This document shows positions 1-13,883 of a stretch of 64,000 nt of DNA, in pieces. This DNA comes from Hawksworthiomyces lignivorus (lineage: Eukaryota > Ascomycota > Sordariomycetes > Ophiostomatales > Ophiostomataceae). The translations under genes and the position numbers were made by a program. Where the stretch lies: positions 310,001 through 374,000 of the forward strand of contig NTMA01000006.1 in NCBI GenBank assembly GCA_002917075.1, read 5' to 3'. The notes under the pieces are model-generated. The model worked only from the letters and a program-made list of their open reading frames with translations, was not told the DNA's origin and did no database searches. How positions within the stretch are numbered: position 1 is the stretch's first letter; the number at the start of each line of letters is the position of its first letter.

Positions 1-3000
1 GTAAGGCGCCGGCCTAGCCTACGCTTTATGTGCCTCTGGTCCTACTTGTGCTCGCACCATACACAGTATGAATTCACTCAGCCCATTAGTTCAACTTTTA
101 TGAATAATTTGTATAAATATCTGTCAATCGTATTAAGCAGACCTAGAGAGCTTGCCGTGGCACAACCAATGGTCCAGATTTGCAGTGCCCGTGGGCAGAT
201 GGAGAGCTTCATGGATTCGGTTGGCCAGGTCTGGAGTGCAGAATACAGAATAGGCTCATTTGGGGATTTTGGCAGATTTTTGCTCGCACAATTTTTAGTC
301 TGGGTTGTATTCTTAGAGCACATCGCACAGCCTTATGAAATGCGCTAAGAGAAATAGCCACCGCCTCATCTGTGCTCTCTTGGTTTAAAGGCTCTTTCGA
401 ACCCTTTTGGTAGGTTGTCTTTGTATGAATCTGCGCTCGAGGGATGAGACTCCTTCTTTGGAACGAATGGAATAAGGATTGAAAGTATATCTTGTTTGCT
501 TGGCATCTAGTACACAATACTAAAAAGCTATTCGCTTTCCTCTAGGTAAGCGAAAGCAAAAGGCGGGCAAATTTGCTTGAAGAGGAATGCAATATCGTGT
601 TAGACATGTAACATGTTAATAGATAGGATCAAGTCAAAAGCGGACAATCTTCCAGCAGACAAAACGTAACGCGATGAGTACGATAATAAACGAAATAAGA
701 TGAAGTAAATCGAAGCATCCCCGCCACCAGAAATTCTACCCCACGTGCGCCAACTCCGCGATGTGCTAATACCGCAATATCTAAAACAGAAAATTCGAAG
801 TAATAATACCGCTTGCCTCGGAGTGTACCTAGGTGTGTGGCAGCACCTTGCTACAAAAGGGGTAGTATAATATTGTGTCTGAGCAGGCCTGTCCGCTAGA
901 AGCTCCACTACCTAGAAGTAGATCCCCATCATCCTAGCAGTAGATACTCCGTATGAAGACTGTATACAAACATCCTGGCTATATACATAAGCATATGCAC
1001 ATGTCTATCTGGTTTATCTATTTGTTCCACAATGTCGCATTTCCTTGCGAATCATTTTAGACAATCGCCGACCATATGGATCTTGTGTGTTTGTGCTGTG
1101 TAGATTTTGTGATGGCTTCTTAAACAATTGGGAGACGATTTTGTCTCGACACCCCATTTTTTTCACTAACCCCCCTGTCTCACAGATACCCTTGTGCCGC
1201 GCCGATCTTCTGCTTCATTTGACCCTAGTATTGTCTTAAACTGGGGACTATTTCGCTGAGTAGTCCGAACAAGTTGCCCTACTAGTAAGGGCCCACACAT
1301 AGTATTCCAACTTTGTACAGAGTAACTTTTAGCGCGCGGCCATGCATTTTCTTATTGCGGCGTAGATACGTGGGTAACTGGCATGGACAGTTCAGTACTT
1401 CAAACGGAGCAACAAACTCTCCATCTTTTCAGAACAGATTTACTGATTCAGCAAAATAACACCTACCTCGTAATATATGTACAATAAGTTTACCCACTGC
1501 TCTCTTCTCTCTGCTCTTGAAAGACGTCTACTCGTTTTCCTAATTTAGACATATTATGAAATTAACTAGCATCTCCACTTTGAGTATGATACTCAAACAA
1601 TGCTATGGAGAACGTGAGAACCATCGGGCTGGAGTGCAAAGATCTGGTCCAAATGAGACCATGTTCATATTGATCGAATAGTAAGAATTCATGAATATTT
1701 ACATAAGCCGTAGGCACATGTGAAGAACATGCTATGAATATCACTGCATTTATACACGTTCAGGTTCTCGCAGTGACGGAATCCTATTAGTCTGCCATCA
1801 TAATTGATATCCCAACCATCTCCTTTTTGATAGAGTTTTGTACATATCAAGATAATTCAATAAGCTCGTAAGCTAACCATTGAACTCGCAAGATTTTTTA
1901 TTATGATCATTACAAATTCTCCTCTAGGTAGCGGGCAATAACAGTTGGGTTGAATTGCTCCACGTTAATCTTACATTCAGACATAATAATCCGGGTAGTC
2001 GGGATATTAAACTCCATCAAGTCAAACCCCTGCCTAACACCTTGCAGAGGAACAACGCCCCCATATCTTGCCTTGTAATATGGTATACAAAGTATGAATA
2101 AAGCTGTTAGCTTACAGAGTACATAGCAGGAGCATTCAGATAGACATCCAACAGCGTGCGTGACCAGGTAATACATACGTAGCTGTGCGAGCAATTTGTA
2201 AAGGCAATCACTAAGATACACATTTGGTAATGTCAGAATGATAGTACACTTTTCACCTAAACTTTCAAAATTCCTGCATCACTGCCATGACCAATTACTT
2301 CCGTTACAATGCCTAATGGAAACCAAAGGTGGAGAGTTGTGATGAGAGCGCGACGCTACGCGCAGAGGGTACGTATTATAACATCGGAAAGACCTGTCTT
2401 CCGTCTCAAGATTCTTATTGGTTTGCTCAATCAGATTTGGTTGCAGAGGGAAGGGAAACAGGAAGGGTGAATACGGATACTCACTTCAGGCACTATTTAC
2501 TTGTACTCCGACGAAGTACACCTTCCCCTGTTCAATTAAAATCTTTCATTGGCCAAAATCCGACACTCGAGGCAACCCATGCAATATTACCACACTTAAA
2601 TAGACAAGCAGAGCCGCTCACACTCACGAATCAAACATTGGCCAACACATATCCACACTTGCACTAAACCGCAACAGCCTAAGATTTATTTTAGGTATGA
2701 AAATGGGGCGCAGCCAAGCACACTTGAAGAGACCGCCACTATGCCCGTCCTTGGTACTGGGTCCTTCAATCGCATTGTTACCTCTTTCTGCAACCCTATA
2801 CGCATGAGATGCAACTATCAATAAATGTACGACTACGCCTGGGCAAGAATGCAAGGCAGCATGCAGTATTAATGTAGTGTACATAATATGTGGTGACATA
2901 TTGATGGCAAAGGGATGGACAGGAAGACGAGAAGGGTAGAAGAAAGGGGCTCTGCTGATGGCAATATGCGTTGTACACCGACATATCGGGACTTACAAAC

Positions 3001-6000
3001 AGGAGGAACGCACAAATATCGATAACGGGCAGGCCGAATCTGCGTTGTCACCCTCTGAGTCCAAACGTGAGTTGTAACCATCTCCGAAATGCATGACATC
3101 TTATTTCTATCTGCCATAAGCTTAGCCTCTACACCACTGCTGAGGTGTCCCATTGAGTTTTCAAGTTACGAAATATTGCAGAAATGTGGAATACGCAGCC
3201 TATGCACATAGCACTATACAATTTAAGCCAGTATGGTCCAAACTGTCGTAGTGATCTGACTCAGGAGAGTTTGGGAAACCCATAAGCCCGCACCTTCAGG
3301 TTCATTGAAGTGTGAAAACATGCTCTGATTTAATAAACAACACCTAGCAAACAACAGAGTATACAGGTATATCCAGTTATTTGAAGGAACAAAGAGACTC
3401 TAGACCGTATAGAGTAGCAAATATACAAATTAGCGCATGGCTGGCCATTAGGACAATGTCCCGCATTTCCTGTGAAAACTCTCCGCCACCTTAACAAGGA
3501 ATGCTTCAAAGCCCTGCTGGGATACCTTAATTGCTATAGTTTGTATATTTAGTCACCAATTCTTTTCAACCTGCCAGTTATCTGTCTCATTAAGTACAAA
3601 TTATTCGCATGTATATCTTACTTTTTATTATTATCTCGTTCGTTTCCAGCAGAAGGGTTTGCAATCCCAAGTTTACAGTATCGTCGCCGATCATTTTTAA
3701 TTTAATTTAACTACAGCAAATCCTTCCCGCATTGCTTTACAGTTGTGTTCTTTTATAGTGGGCAGCAAAAGTATATCCTTCCCAAAAAGAGTTAAAGAAA
3801 ACACCACCATTGGTAGTAGCAGCAAAGGATAAAATCAAAAGGAATACTACTCAAAGTTCAAAAGCAAGAAGGTAGTGAATACATTACCGCTTCAGAGTAA
3901 ATAAATATCTGCCCAGATCAAAAAGAACGTAGAAAGAATATCAAGAGGAGTTTTGTCATCAACAAGAAACCAAGACTTCGAATCTGGTGTTTTGTGTTTA
4001 TAGTGGCGGCTCCCTTCAACGGGAAAATGCGCAGAAAGTTCTCTCTTTAGGGAGAGCTTGAGGATTATGATGGAACACAAATATGCGGAAATGCCACACA
4101 ACACTTTTCTCTCATCATTCTCTCTCTTTGTGCCATGTGCCCTTTTGTACGCCATAGGGCTGATTAGCAAAACGAAGGTTGATCTACCGACATTGAACAT
4201 TCCCCGTCATCCATCTACGACCATGTGTCATCGTATTTGCCTGGTTGCATATTGCTACTGAAAATGTATTCTTGCATTCTCAAAGGAAGAGAACCCCCCC
4301 TTATTTTAGAATTAGGTGAACAGACGCCATCTCAGCCCAGTTAGGCCTTTGATCACTTGCGCGTATATCGTAGCCACATTAGATTAAAAGGCACCTTGGC
4401 CCGATTAAACCCTATGTTTTGCTTCCTCCTCTATCAGAGCTTTGCTTATATTAAAATCGCCACCACTTGCATTGGCAGTTACAGAGAGCGCGAGTATAGT
4501 AAATGAAATAGCGCTGCCCGCCATTACAAGATACATAATCCATAGGCCATGTCTAGAAAGAGCCTTAAGATTTTAGCTTCTGGGCGTTCCCACTGGTTAG
4601 ATTCAGTAACTTGTACGTTTCTGGAGCGAATGCATAAATTCTGCAGACGGTTACAAGTTTCACTGCACAAACATATGAAGCAAAATTTATTCCAGAAGCT
4701 CATTCAGGCGTTAAACGCACTGTGAGTCAGGGCTACGTACTCCTTACAGTCCACCAGAACTGTAGAACGTCTCTTTCCAGCCTCCATTTACTAGACTGTG
4801 CAACCGTTCGAATATTATGAAGAAAGACGACATCGTACGCTTTCAAGGTGCTGACAAGGTACGGCAATTCCCGCTCCAAATATTCTTTGTCTCATTTCTA
4901 AATATAACAATATGTGATTCTGTCAAGTTTAAAGTTAGCAAATGTTTTGTTTTTCATCTCGTCTTTCCCATCGAGGCGCAGCATGATCAAAAGATTAACC
5001 AAAATGGTGTGGAAGAACAAAGAAGAGGCTGGTTTGTTAATAGTGTACTGAGAGACTGGTGGGAGGGATTGAGGATGGGGCTACGGAGCACAGCAAGTAC
5101 AACTTGAGGTGTGGATCACACTGAGAATGTGGCTTGTTGGGGTACTGCCTTCGGAACTAATGTAAAAATGGCTGCAGGTCCTAAAAAAGTGTACATACAT
5201 AGGTCTCTAATCGAACTGAGAGATCATGGCAGGACTGAAAAAAATGAAAGTCACATAGGGCTGAGCCATCCAACAGCGGGCATCTGCACGAAGTAAAGAG
5301 CAGAAGCTTCATGGGTCCGGCTCTCCCGTACATCCACCGCTAGTATTAAGAGCAAATGAAACACACGGGATATGACGGCGGGAAGGAGTGCAAGCCTACA
5401 TGGGAATTTTTCTTCGGACCATGGCGAACCAAAAGAAGGGGTGTGTGCGGATCAAAACTGGGTACCAGAGGTCAAGACCCATTGAAAGATACATGGCCTC
5501 TCCTCAGAAGTACATTGCAACGCTGTCGCGAATTTAGTTACTTAGAAGAGCATGTCAACCATTCCGAGATAATGGACACCTCTTGTTCGTCCTCAACTCA
5601 CTGAGTACCTAGTTTCATGCTGTAGTCCTTGTCTGGAACAGAATCAGAATCAGCATGGCGGAGCATCGCCTGAAGGTCACATTGCTATTAAGAATTCAGC
5701 CACTTGATACCTCTCCAGGGCTCTTTGGAAATAATAATCCAGTTACCAAGAAAAGCAAGAGCAAGCACTCACTAGAAATCTAGCGGAATTATTCCTTTAT
5801 TTGCGACAAAAGTGAACATCTCCCCTATAAAATACAGATCCTGAAACAGGCCCTCCAAATAATTACTCTCTCACCTAATTCGGTAATGAGTGCGATTTAC
5901 ACGTTCCCTTTGCTTTGCTTCTGATGGCGCGTCTGCTGTGTGCGAAGTTTCTTTCCTGGCCGCATCACTTGGCCCACGCTCACTCTTGAATGACGCGGGT

Positions 6001-9000
6001 TCCGATAAGGGACAACACACCAGAAGAGCAATTTCACAAACAAGAGAGGAATAGGGGTTTGCAGATATTGCAAGGCAAACCAGGCCGTCATGAGGCAGAC
6101 TTCGGTGAAGATAGGGTGTGGGGATAGACTTGGACACAACTTTTTTAGTACGATGTCGTTTTTCGAAGGCCCCAATCTTCACTTGGTGCTCACAGGCTTT
6201 GGTTTTTGTGTTAGAACAATAGAGTATTCATTCCCGAACTGAAGCAGGCAGTCCTCCACTAGAGCAAGGAACCACAGTAGTGGACCGCGTGTATCACCTA
6301 CTGAATTCCCAATCTCTTTAGCGATTAATGGTCTTAGAGCAGAGAAGGTCCGCGCGCAGGCTCCCCACACTAAATCGTGCTTTCTACGAGTAATACACAG
6401 CGAAGTAGTCGTGCGGAGTTGTGTTTTGGTATCCATTGTAAGCCTTTTCAAGCGAAAATAAAAAAAATAAAAAATAAAAAAATCGTGGCAGCAAAATGGC
6501 GGTCGCCAACCTCCATCCCCTATTAACTTACTTCTACCTTAGATATCCAATCTTTCCAAACAGATTATGAGATTCATTGCACCCCCCCCAATCCCGCTTT
6601 GGTATAGCGCTGCGGCCACGCCGATGGGAGGGCTGTCCTACCAATCAACATCTATCTCCACTCACAGAAAAAGCAAATCTAGCATCGTTTACTGTAAAAA
6701 GTTGTACGTACAAGGCAATTGCATGAAGAAGACAAAAGGCCCCTTGCTTAGGAGTCCTCCAACATACCTGCGTGTGGAGTGGTTTATACATATACTCGAA
6801 AATACACCAATCAAACGATCAGCTGGCGATCCATTGCCATCGGAACCACCACCTCAAAATACTTCTCACATATCATTATACCGATAGATTTTTCTACTCT
6901 GCCACCAGACTTCTGTTGTTCTTTAGGAAATGTTCCTTTAGTGGCAGAATTGAGAGCGGGCTTTCCGACAAATTAGAGAGGGTAAAGGCAGCAATAGCGA
7001 CGAAGAGAAGGGAAAGATAAGGACGAGGACAATGCTCAAATCACGTACATACAGCAGAAACTAACATAGAAGAACCGAGGACAAGCGCGGAGCTGGCTGC
7101 AGAACGCAGCAGACATTGATATTATTTCCTTTTTTGGGGGTGTTGTTTGAACATGTCACGGCAATTCTGAATCCCCTACACACAGGAAGGCTTGGCATTA
7201 GCAGAATTGGGATTCAATGCGGTATTCTGGAGTGGGGCAGTCTAGACACATACACTGTGCAGCCCCTCCTAACATACCTAGTCACATGTATAGTTATCCT
7301 AGCACCCAGAAACCATGACTTGTCTCTTCCCAAATACTTATCAGTATCATCTGTACTTCAAAGGGCAACTCAGAGCCGTCATAACTCCACTTCCAATTTG
7401 GTGTCAAGCACTGCCTGAAAGGCGGTCTTGTCACGAGAACATCAGCAGTGCTTTTATCAGAAGAACCTAAAGCTACACTTCGAGTAAAGTTCTGAAAAAG
7501 TCTTAAAAATATTTTCCCTCGCTCTCTCCCAAGTGCTCCTGCTCGACATCATGCCATTTCCCTTGAAAACTTTACGTTCTTGGCTTCTTTGTATTGATAC
7601 ACTATACGCCTTAGAGATATCTATTCAAAGCTGCCTATAAACCCTAGGTTGTACACGTTTGATCATTGCGCCTATAACCGCCTTATTGTTTTTTTACAAC
7701 AGCAAGACTGCGGAATTCATTCCCCGTTGCTCCGTATTCTTGATGCTTTGCCTGGCTAGTGTCATTAACTAGCTTGCAGCAAATGCAACCGTAACATTCC
7801 GAGGCAGTCTGCACGTGAATTTTCTCATCACGTGCTGATTGCAATTGTGAACATTAACTTATGTACTCCGTACTCCGTAACATACAGGCTTAATTTCACA
7901 ATGTATGCACCGCATATTGTGTTATCCTCTGTCTTCGTCGCAATATCTGGTAAGCAATGCCGCGCTATGCGGCACTCTAACAAGGAAAGCACACAAGCAG
8001 CGTGCGTATTATTTGGAATCTCATCTCAATACAAAAGTGTATAAATACTGGTATGTTAGAGACCGAACCCCTAAAGCAATGTTATTAGTAGATTCGCAGC
8101 GATCTCTGATTTATGATGAGAAGGTTTTATGTTACAAGTGCTTGCACAATTCTCTCAGCTCGTATTGTAAGCTGCAGTTGTTTCAAGATAATTGGACTCT
8201 AAACGAGTTACTAGGGGATTGAGCAGATCCAAATTACTGAAAACCGAACCAGGCAAGGCATAGTTCATCGGGTAGAGATTCAGTGTCTGCTTTTCTTGGG
8301 ACGCACCTTAGTTGCGCACCCACTTTGCACGTAGGAAGTAATACTCTTTCGCATAAAGAGAACTCAGCATTATACTAACACGATTGAAGCGTTCAAAGCC
8401 GCGAAAACCCGGTATTAATATTTGCAAACAACCGTCTGCCTTTTTTCCTCTAGATTCGTCTTATAAATGTGCTGATTCTCTCCAATGATCTCTTCCGAGA
8501 ACACTTTAAAAGTAAAACAGATATTTCATGACGGAGATAAAAGGATAGTAGACTCTTGTCCCAATCAAACGCTAAATTTCAGTGCTTCACTGGGACTTTC
8601 ATTTGTTCCAAGTTGTAAATTCACCGTCTCTTGCAGACAGACAGGCACTGAAAGGAGGCATTCTAGCTGCACAGTAATCGTGTAAACATTGTCTACTTTG
8701 CGGTTTTCACAAGCCAGCATAAAAATACAGACCCCAGCTCTCTAAACAAGCACAAAGAACCAGCACAAGGTCTTGACTACTCCAGACACTCGATACCAAG
8801 TAAACGGATTCTCTAAGCAGAAGGCTCAGTTCCTTATTTAACTAATATTGTCGAGGATGCTTAAAATATGTCTTCAGCTTTTCTCAGACAGAAAACCACA
8901 CAAGAAGAAAGCGAATTCAACGGAAAAATTATGACAAGAGAAAAATAAGAATCTTACAATCAGGATCTTCCATCTTCCTACAACATACTTTTATCATATA

Positions 9001-11395
9001 CCAGTATTGGTGATGATGTCGCTCATTGTGATAGTGGCATATTGTGGTGGCAGTCAGAAGACGAGTGGGTAAAATAGAGCCAAAGGGGTGAATGACCCAT
9101 TAAGGTCCTTCCTGAATTTTCATACTCTTTTAGGTGTTTCTCAATGTGCCAAGGAGTAGTTACAACTAGCCCCTCCCAAACGGTCGATTGCCTGTCTGGG
9201 CATAGAACCTGGTTAAGCTCTTTTCATCCCCATTCCAATGCCTTATCATAGCCGCCTTGAATCTTACAAAGGTATTGTACAGTGAGACAGGAGGCGACAA
9301 ATTCTCTTTCTAGGTCTAAAAAAAGGTCAAACAAGCCAAAGCGGATTTTTATTTCACACTAACTAATTAATAGGCATCAACATGCTCTTTTTAAGTATTT
9401 TTGTTCCGTCATCTCCTGGGGCTTCTAGGAACGAAGGTCCCTAGTATGTACTCGTACAGAATTATGTCCAAAAGAGCGAGCCAAGTACTCTGTAGCATAC
9501 ATCAATTTCATCCAATAAGGTAACCGGTTATCATGAACCACACATTCCTAGAATGGCAAAGATTGTTGAATGAAAGCAGCTGAAAGAACCAAAATAGGAC
9601 ACGTAGGACGGCAACAAACATAAGAGGCTTCCTCTAACCCTCACACTCGATGAAAGAGGCCGAATTTCTCTTCAAGCAATAAAAATAGTGATTCTTTTCT
9701 CACAGAACGTTTCATAACGTATGTCTGCTTTAACAAGACGCATACTTATTCCGCGATCTTAGATCATCAGTCGGTTTATAGCAACTTATCGTGTTGCATT
9801 GCACCAGCAGCAAAATCGGAGAGTTAAATTGTCAACGTTGTCTCCAAGGCTCATCGTGATGGACTAACTTAGATGATTGCTTGAGTACTCGTGAGATATG
9901 TTTATCACCCAGTGAGACGGCAACACTCATCGCTCGTAGACTGACCCACCAGCGCGTTCACATGATTGTGTCGAACAGTATTTTTGGAGTTTTAGCATAT
10001 CGTGGCCCCTATTGCATGAGAATCACATCGTAGAAGGCTTGGGTATGTGAAGTGGTATGGAAATGTGATAAGAAAGAATTATACACAGCTGCCCAAGTTC
10101 ATTCGGTCCCAAGCAACCGGGATTTTTATGAATGGATGTAATTTAGCTTTCCGCTATCGCACTCGATTCCTTACAATAAAGTTCTTTTCTCATTTGCTGC
10201 AATCCGCTGAAGAAACTTAGCACACAGCCAAGGATCCATTGTAAGTGCTTGTAGTTGGCATAATTGTATGTTCTGACTGCTGTGTGGATGGCATGAAAGG
10301 CCTTGCTAACAGCCGGACGGTGTGTTTCTCAGGGCAGAGGTGCTGCACTGCCACTTGGCTTAATGCAAAAACGTGCTAATTTTAGATAAGTTGTTACAGC
10401 ACACCCACCCACTCACTCTGCACAGCCCTGCGCAATTGTACTGTAATCTTCAATCAGCATTATTTTATTTTATGTACCATAAGTATTACCCTCCTCTCTT
10501 TTACAAGCTTCTATGCTAATCGTATGAAAAGAGTACAATATTTGGATATACTCTAATACCATATCGTCATGACGGGCGAATGAAGAATGGCACAGCAAAG
10601 AGCATAACAGCAAGGCGGGCTGTCATATTTAAATTTTCCAGAGCAGGTGTGGAGCTTACATTAAACGTCTGCAAAACAGTACGATATCTGGTGAGGAAAT
10701 GCGGCAGAAAAGACTGAGCACAGGGCGGAAGCGGTGGGATTAGTCCTGCAGAAGGCAAGACGAAAGTGATAAAACAAAGTACTCCAGTCTTTCTCTTCAC
10801 CGTGGAGAGATGACAAGGCTGCGATCTCACCAGCAATACAACGTCCCCAAAGACAATCTCCAGTATGTTGTTAGTCTTTACGAGAGACTTGTGCGGTACT
10901 CTGCTGTATTAAGATCACTGTCCCGGAGAGAAATTTTGCGTCATTTTCCTTTGGTCTTGCTTCAGAGCCCGGAAAATGCAAACCATCGTTCTACGTATTA
11001 GCTGTCTTGATCTTCATTCATTCGACTGCACATCCGGTTCTACGTGAAATGAGTCGCCCTTGTGAAAGGACATTGGAAAGAGGAACGTGAGGGCCAGGAT
11101 CCCCTGTGACCCAATTCGTACTAGAGCCATCACTGGTCGTTTACCTTTTTCAGGATATCGTGGCAAGGGTCTCGGAGGAATCACAATACCGTTAGGCTAC
11201 CTCTAAGATGTCCCGCTGCCACTCTACGAGTCTTCAAACCAACATCAGGATATGCGCTGACGCGGAAGATTCCGTGTCTGTGCTTGAATTAGAATGATAT
11301 TTACTCCTAACTATGCCACATTTAGTCAAGGATCCCAAGGTACAAGTTACCGAAAAATTATTTCCTACTTTTAAATCCAGGATGTGTGTGCGAAT
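1..11395. other. AT-richer region with no supportable gene
   Basis: About 11.4 kb with frequent stops in all six frames. The longest open frames are around 100 codons, have no recognisable domain, and lack the GC-rich third positions seen in every real gene further on. No intact transposase, reverse transcriptase or gene remnant was recognised. Short palindromic motifs such as TACTCCGTA (945-953, 7864-7879) occur. It could be a repeat-poor heterochromatic, subtelomeric or RIP-decayed block; the sequence alone does not decide. The right boundary is abrupt at a 29-A run. Confidence 0.6.
7811..7835. repeat. Short inverted repeat carrying two CACGTG boxes
   Basis: GCACGTGA at 7811-7818 is repeated in inverted orientation as TCACGTGC at 7828-7835 with a 9-nt loop. 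Each arm holds a CACGTG E-box, the usual target of bHLH factors. No gene is identifiable nearby, so function is unknown. Confidence 0.4.
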
Positions 11396-11396
11396 C

Positions 11397-11425
<29 letters not shown>
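11397..11425. repeat. Poly-A run (29 A) at compositional boundary
   Basis: An uninterrupted run of 29 A, extended by AAAAG-type units to about 11443. It lies just inside the putative last intron of the RINT1-family gene on the minus strand, where it reads as poly-T. It separates GC-rich coding DNA from AT-richer non-coding DNA. Confidence 0.9.
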
Positions 11426-11440
<15 letters not shown>

Positions 11441-11448
11441 AAACTCAC

Positions 11449-12110
11449 TTCTTCGTCGCCCCAGTCGCGCAGCGTGTTGACGACGTGGTCGGCGCTGCCG
11501 TAGACGCGGCACAGCACCTCGAGGCCGCCGGTGCCCTCGAGGGCGGCCAGCTGCTCCTTGGTGACGCCGTGCAGCGTGCGGCCGACGGCCGACGTCATGG
11601 AGGCGTAGGCCTCGAGCGAGCCGCGCAGCCGGTCGTCGTACGCGTCGAGCAGCGTGATCTGGATGTCGATGAGGAACCGCAGCCGCTGGCCGAACTTGCG
11701 CACCCGCTGGTACTGGCCCGTCACCGCCCGCAGCAGCTCCATCACGCGCACCGCCGCCACCGTCGGCTTGGTCTTGCCGGCCACGCTGTAGTAGTCGTAG
11801 TCGAGGCCGCGCGGGTCGGCCGCCTGCTGTTGCTGGGTCGCCGCGGTGCCCACGGAAGCGGACGCGGACGCGGCGGACGACTGCGAAAGGGAGACCGCCG
11901 CTGCTGCCGCCGCTGGGGGACCTTCCACAATATCGCGGTACCGGGCCAGGGCGTAGTCCTTCTCGGCCTGCAGCCACAGCGCAAAGTGCTCGTCGAGCAC
12001 GGCGGTAGTCTCGTCGCACCCGCCGTCGTAGCCGAAGCGGGTGCGCAGGTCATCGTCAAAGGCCAGCAGCTGGACGATCAGGCTGCTGAGGAACGCGGGG
12101 CCTGCTTGTT

Positions 12111-12142
<32 letters not shown>

Positions 12143-13230
12143 AGCTCCTGCACGGCGTAGTCGGCCGTCTGCTGCACCTTCTCGCGCATGGCCGGCAGCA
12201 GCGCGGCCACGAGCGCGCACGCGGGGTCCACGTAGACCATCTTGGCGGCGGCGGGCGTGCCGGCGAAGCGGGCGGCCAGCAGGTCGGCGAAGCTGGCGCG
12301 CAGAAAGGCGGCCCACTGCTCGACACGGTCGAGGAACCAGGGGAAGCACACCTCGCCGATCTGGTGGGGGTCGCTGGTTTTTCGGGTGCTGCTGAGGAAG
12401 TGGTAGCGGAACTCCTTGATAAAGATCTGCGCCATGACGTCGACGGGCAGCAGCACGAGGGGGGGGTCGCCAGACGCTGTCGAAGACGACGACGCGCGCA
12501 GCACGATCTCGGGCGCCTGCAGGTCGACCAGCTTGGCGAAGCCGTCGCGCCACGACTCGTCGGCCGGCACCGCGGCGTCGACGCGGGCGGGCCAGCCGCG
12601 CGCCGCCAGCAGGGCCTCGAGCTCGCCGCGCATCGTCTGGTTCATCTCCGCCCACAGCCGGTCGGCCACCGCCGCCACGTGCGCCACCAGGTGCGTGGCC
12701 GCCTCGTCCGCGTCCGCGCGCAGCGCCGCCAGCCGCGCCGCCAGCTGCCGCAGCCGCGCGTACGGCGCCAGCGCCGCCCGCGGGTCGCCCGGCAGCTGCG
12801 CGCGCGCCTCCGCCGCCAGCGCGTCCACGTCGCGCAGCAGCACCAGGTAGTCGTGCGCCAACGCCACGCGCTGCAGCCGGTGCAGCGGGCCCGTCAGCCG
12901 CGCCACCACCGCCTCGGGCGCCGCGTCCGTCGCGTTGGCCGCCGCCAGCCGCCCCTCGATCGTCTGCTCCAGCGCCTCAAACTCGTCAATCTGCCGCGCC
13001 AGCGCCCCCCGCTGCGCCGCCGCCCCGTCCCGCGCCGCGTCCAGCGCCCGCGCCGCGTCGTCTAGCTGCCCCTGCAGCTGCTCGTGCTGCAGCCGCACGC
13101 CGTCCAGCAGCGCATCCAGCGTCTCAAAGTCCGCCGTCGACTGCAGCTTGTCGTCCAGGTAGTCCTCCAGCCGCAGGTCGGGCTCCCCAAAGGGGAACAC
13201 CACTAGCGGTGCGTCGTCCGGTGTCGTCAT
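11449..13230 (-). CDS. RINT1/TIP20-family vesicle-tethering protein, 3' end missing
   Basis: This is the N-terminal 594 codons of a RINT-1/TIP20-family protein, the Dsl1-complex subunit that tethers Golgi-derived vesicles at the ER. ATG at 13230. Visible family features are an N-terminal coiled coil (about residues 45-100), a 'FRYHFLSS' segment near the middle, and the C-terminal block 'YDDRLRGSLEAY' followed by 'NTLRDWGDEE'. A glutamine run (CTG repeats near 12108-12137) is a low-complexity insertion. The frame then meets a good donor, GTGAGT (11448-11443), and the next bases are a T-rich intron-like tract. Family members continue with a conserved 'FF.LW' block and roughly 100-200 more residues, but nothing like it is found in any frame down to 10.5 kb. 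Either the gene is truly truncated or the assembly is broken here. COG3 lies upstream on the same strand. Confidence 0.8.
12108..12137. repeat. CTG/CAG trinucleotide run encoding poly-Gln
   Basis: Interrupted CTG units on the plus strand encode about ten consecutive Gln in the RINT1-family protein on the minus strand. This is typical low-complexity expansion in this genome. Confidence 0.8.
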
Positions 13231-13883
13231 CTTGCGCAGTCATTCGGATGTGGCATGTCTAGATACGCAGGTAGGTAACCATGGAAAAGGAAAGTCGTCG
13301 AATTGCAAGGTGTTGCAGAGTACTAAGAGGAAAATATCTGTTCTCGTATATAAGGGAGCTCTGGAGCTCTGGGAGCTGTCCCGCCATCATCAGCAGCTTA
13401 GGTGGTCAAATTGGTCGTCATAGCGCAATCACCTGACTTTACTGTACATTGACTGCCCAAACTGTGGACTTTATACTGTATGCGCCCTGCTCTAAATTAG
13501 TGGATTAGGCCCCAGACTGCCACAGATTACGATAATAACTGCATTCTCTTGTAAGAGATGACACGGCTCTGCATCTTGATTGTAATTCGATCTGTGTCTT
13601 CTGGAAGCTTTGTACAGTCAGGGTCCCCCGAGTCAAGCTATCTAGTGACTTGATCCGTGCGGAAAGGCTACCTGTTCGATGTTCGAGATAATGTAGCTTT
13701 TCTACACAACATTTTCATCGCTAAGCTCACTGCATTGAGAGAGGAGTGCCTGCAGAAACCACAACTGCTCATTAGAATGCCATGCTCTATAATAGTAGTT
13801 TTCTTTTTTGTATCCAAAGCTGTCTTGTGTCCGACATGCCCTGCCGCACAGCCTACAAAATCCAAATAGAATAAAACACAAAA
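13231..13883. other. Intergenic, RINT1-family promoter and COG3 3' flank
   Basis: About 650 bp between two minus-strand genes. It is AT-richer with no credible frame, and should contain the promoter of the RINT1-family gene and the COG3 terminator. No distinct motif was recognised. Confidence 0.6.

Noticed and set aside
11386..13065. Long plus-strand open frame of 559 codons opposite the RINT1-family gene
   Set aside because: It is a GC-rich shadow frame. The minus-strand frame has the family motifs and splice donor.
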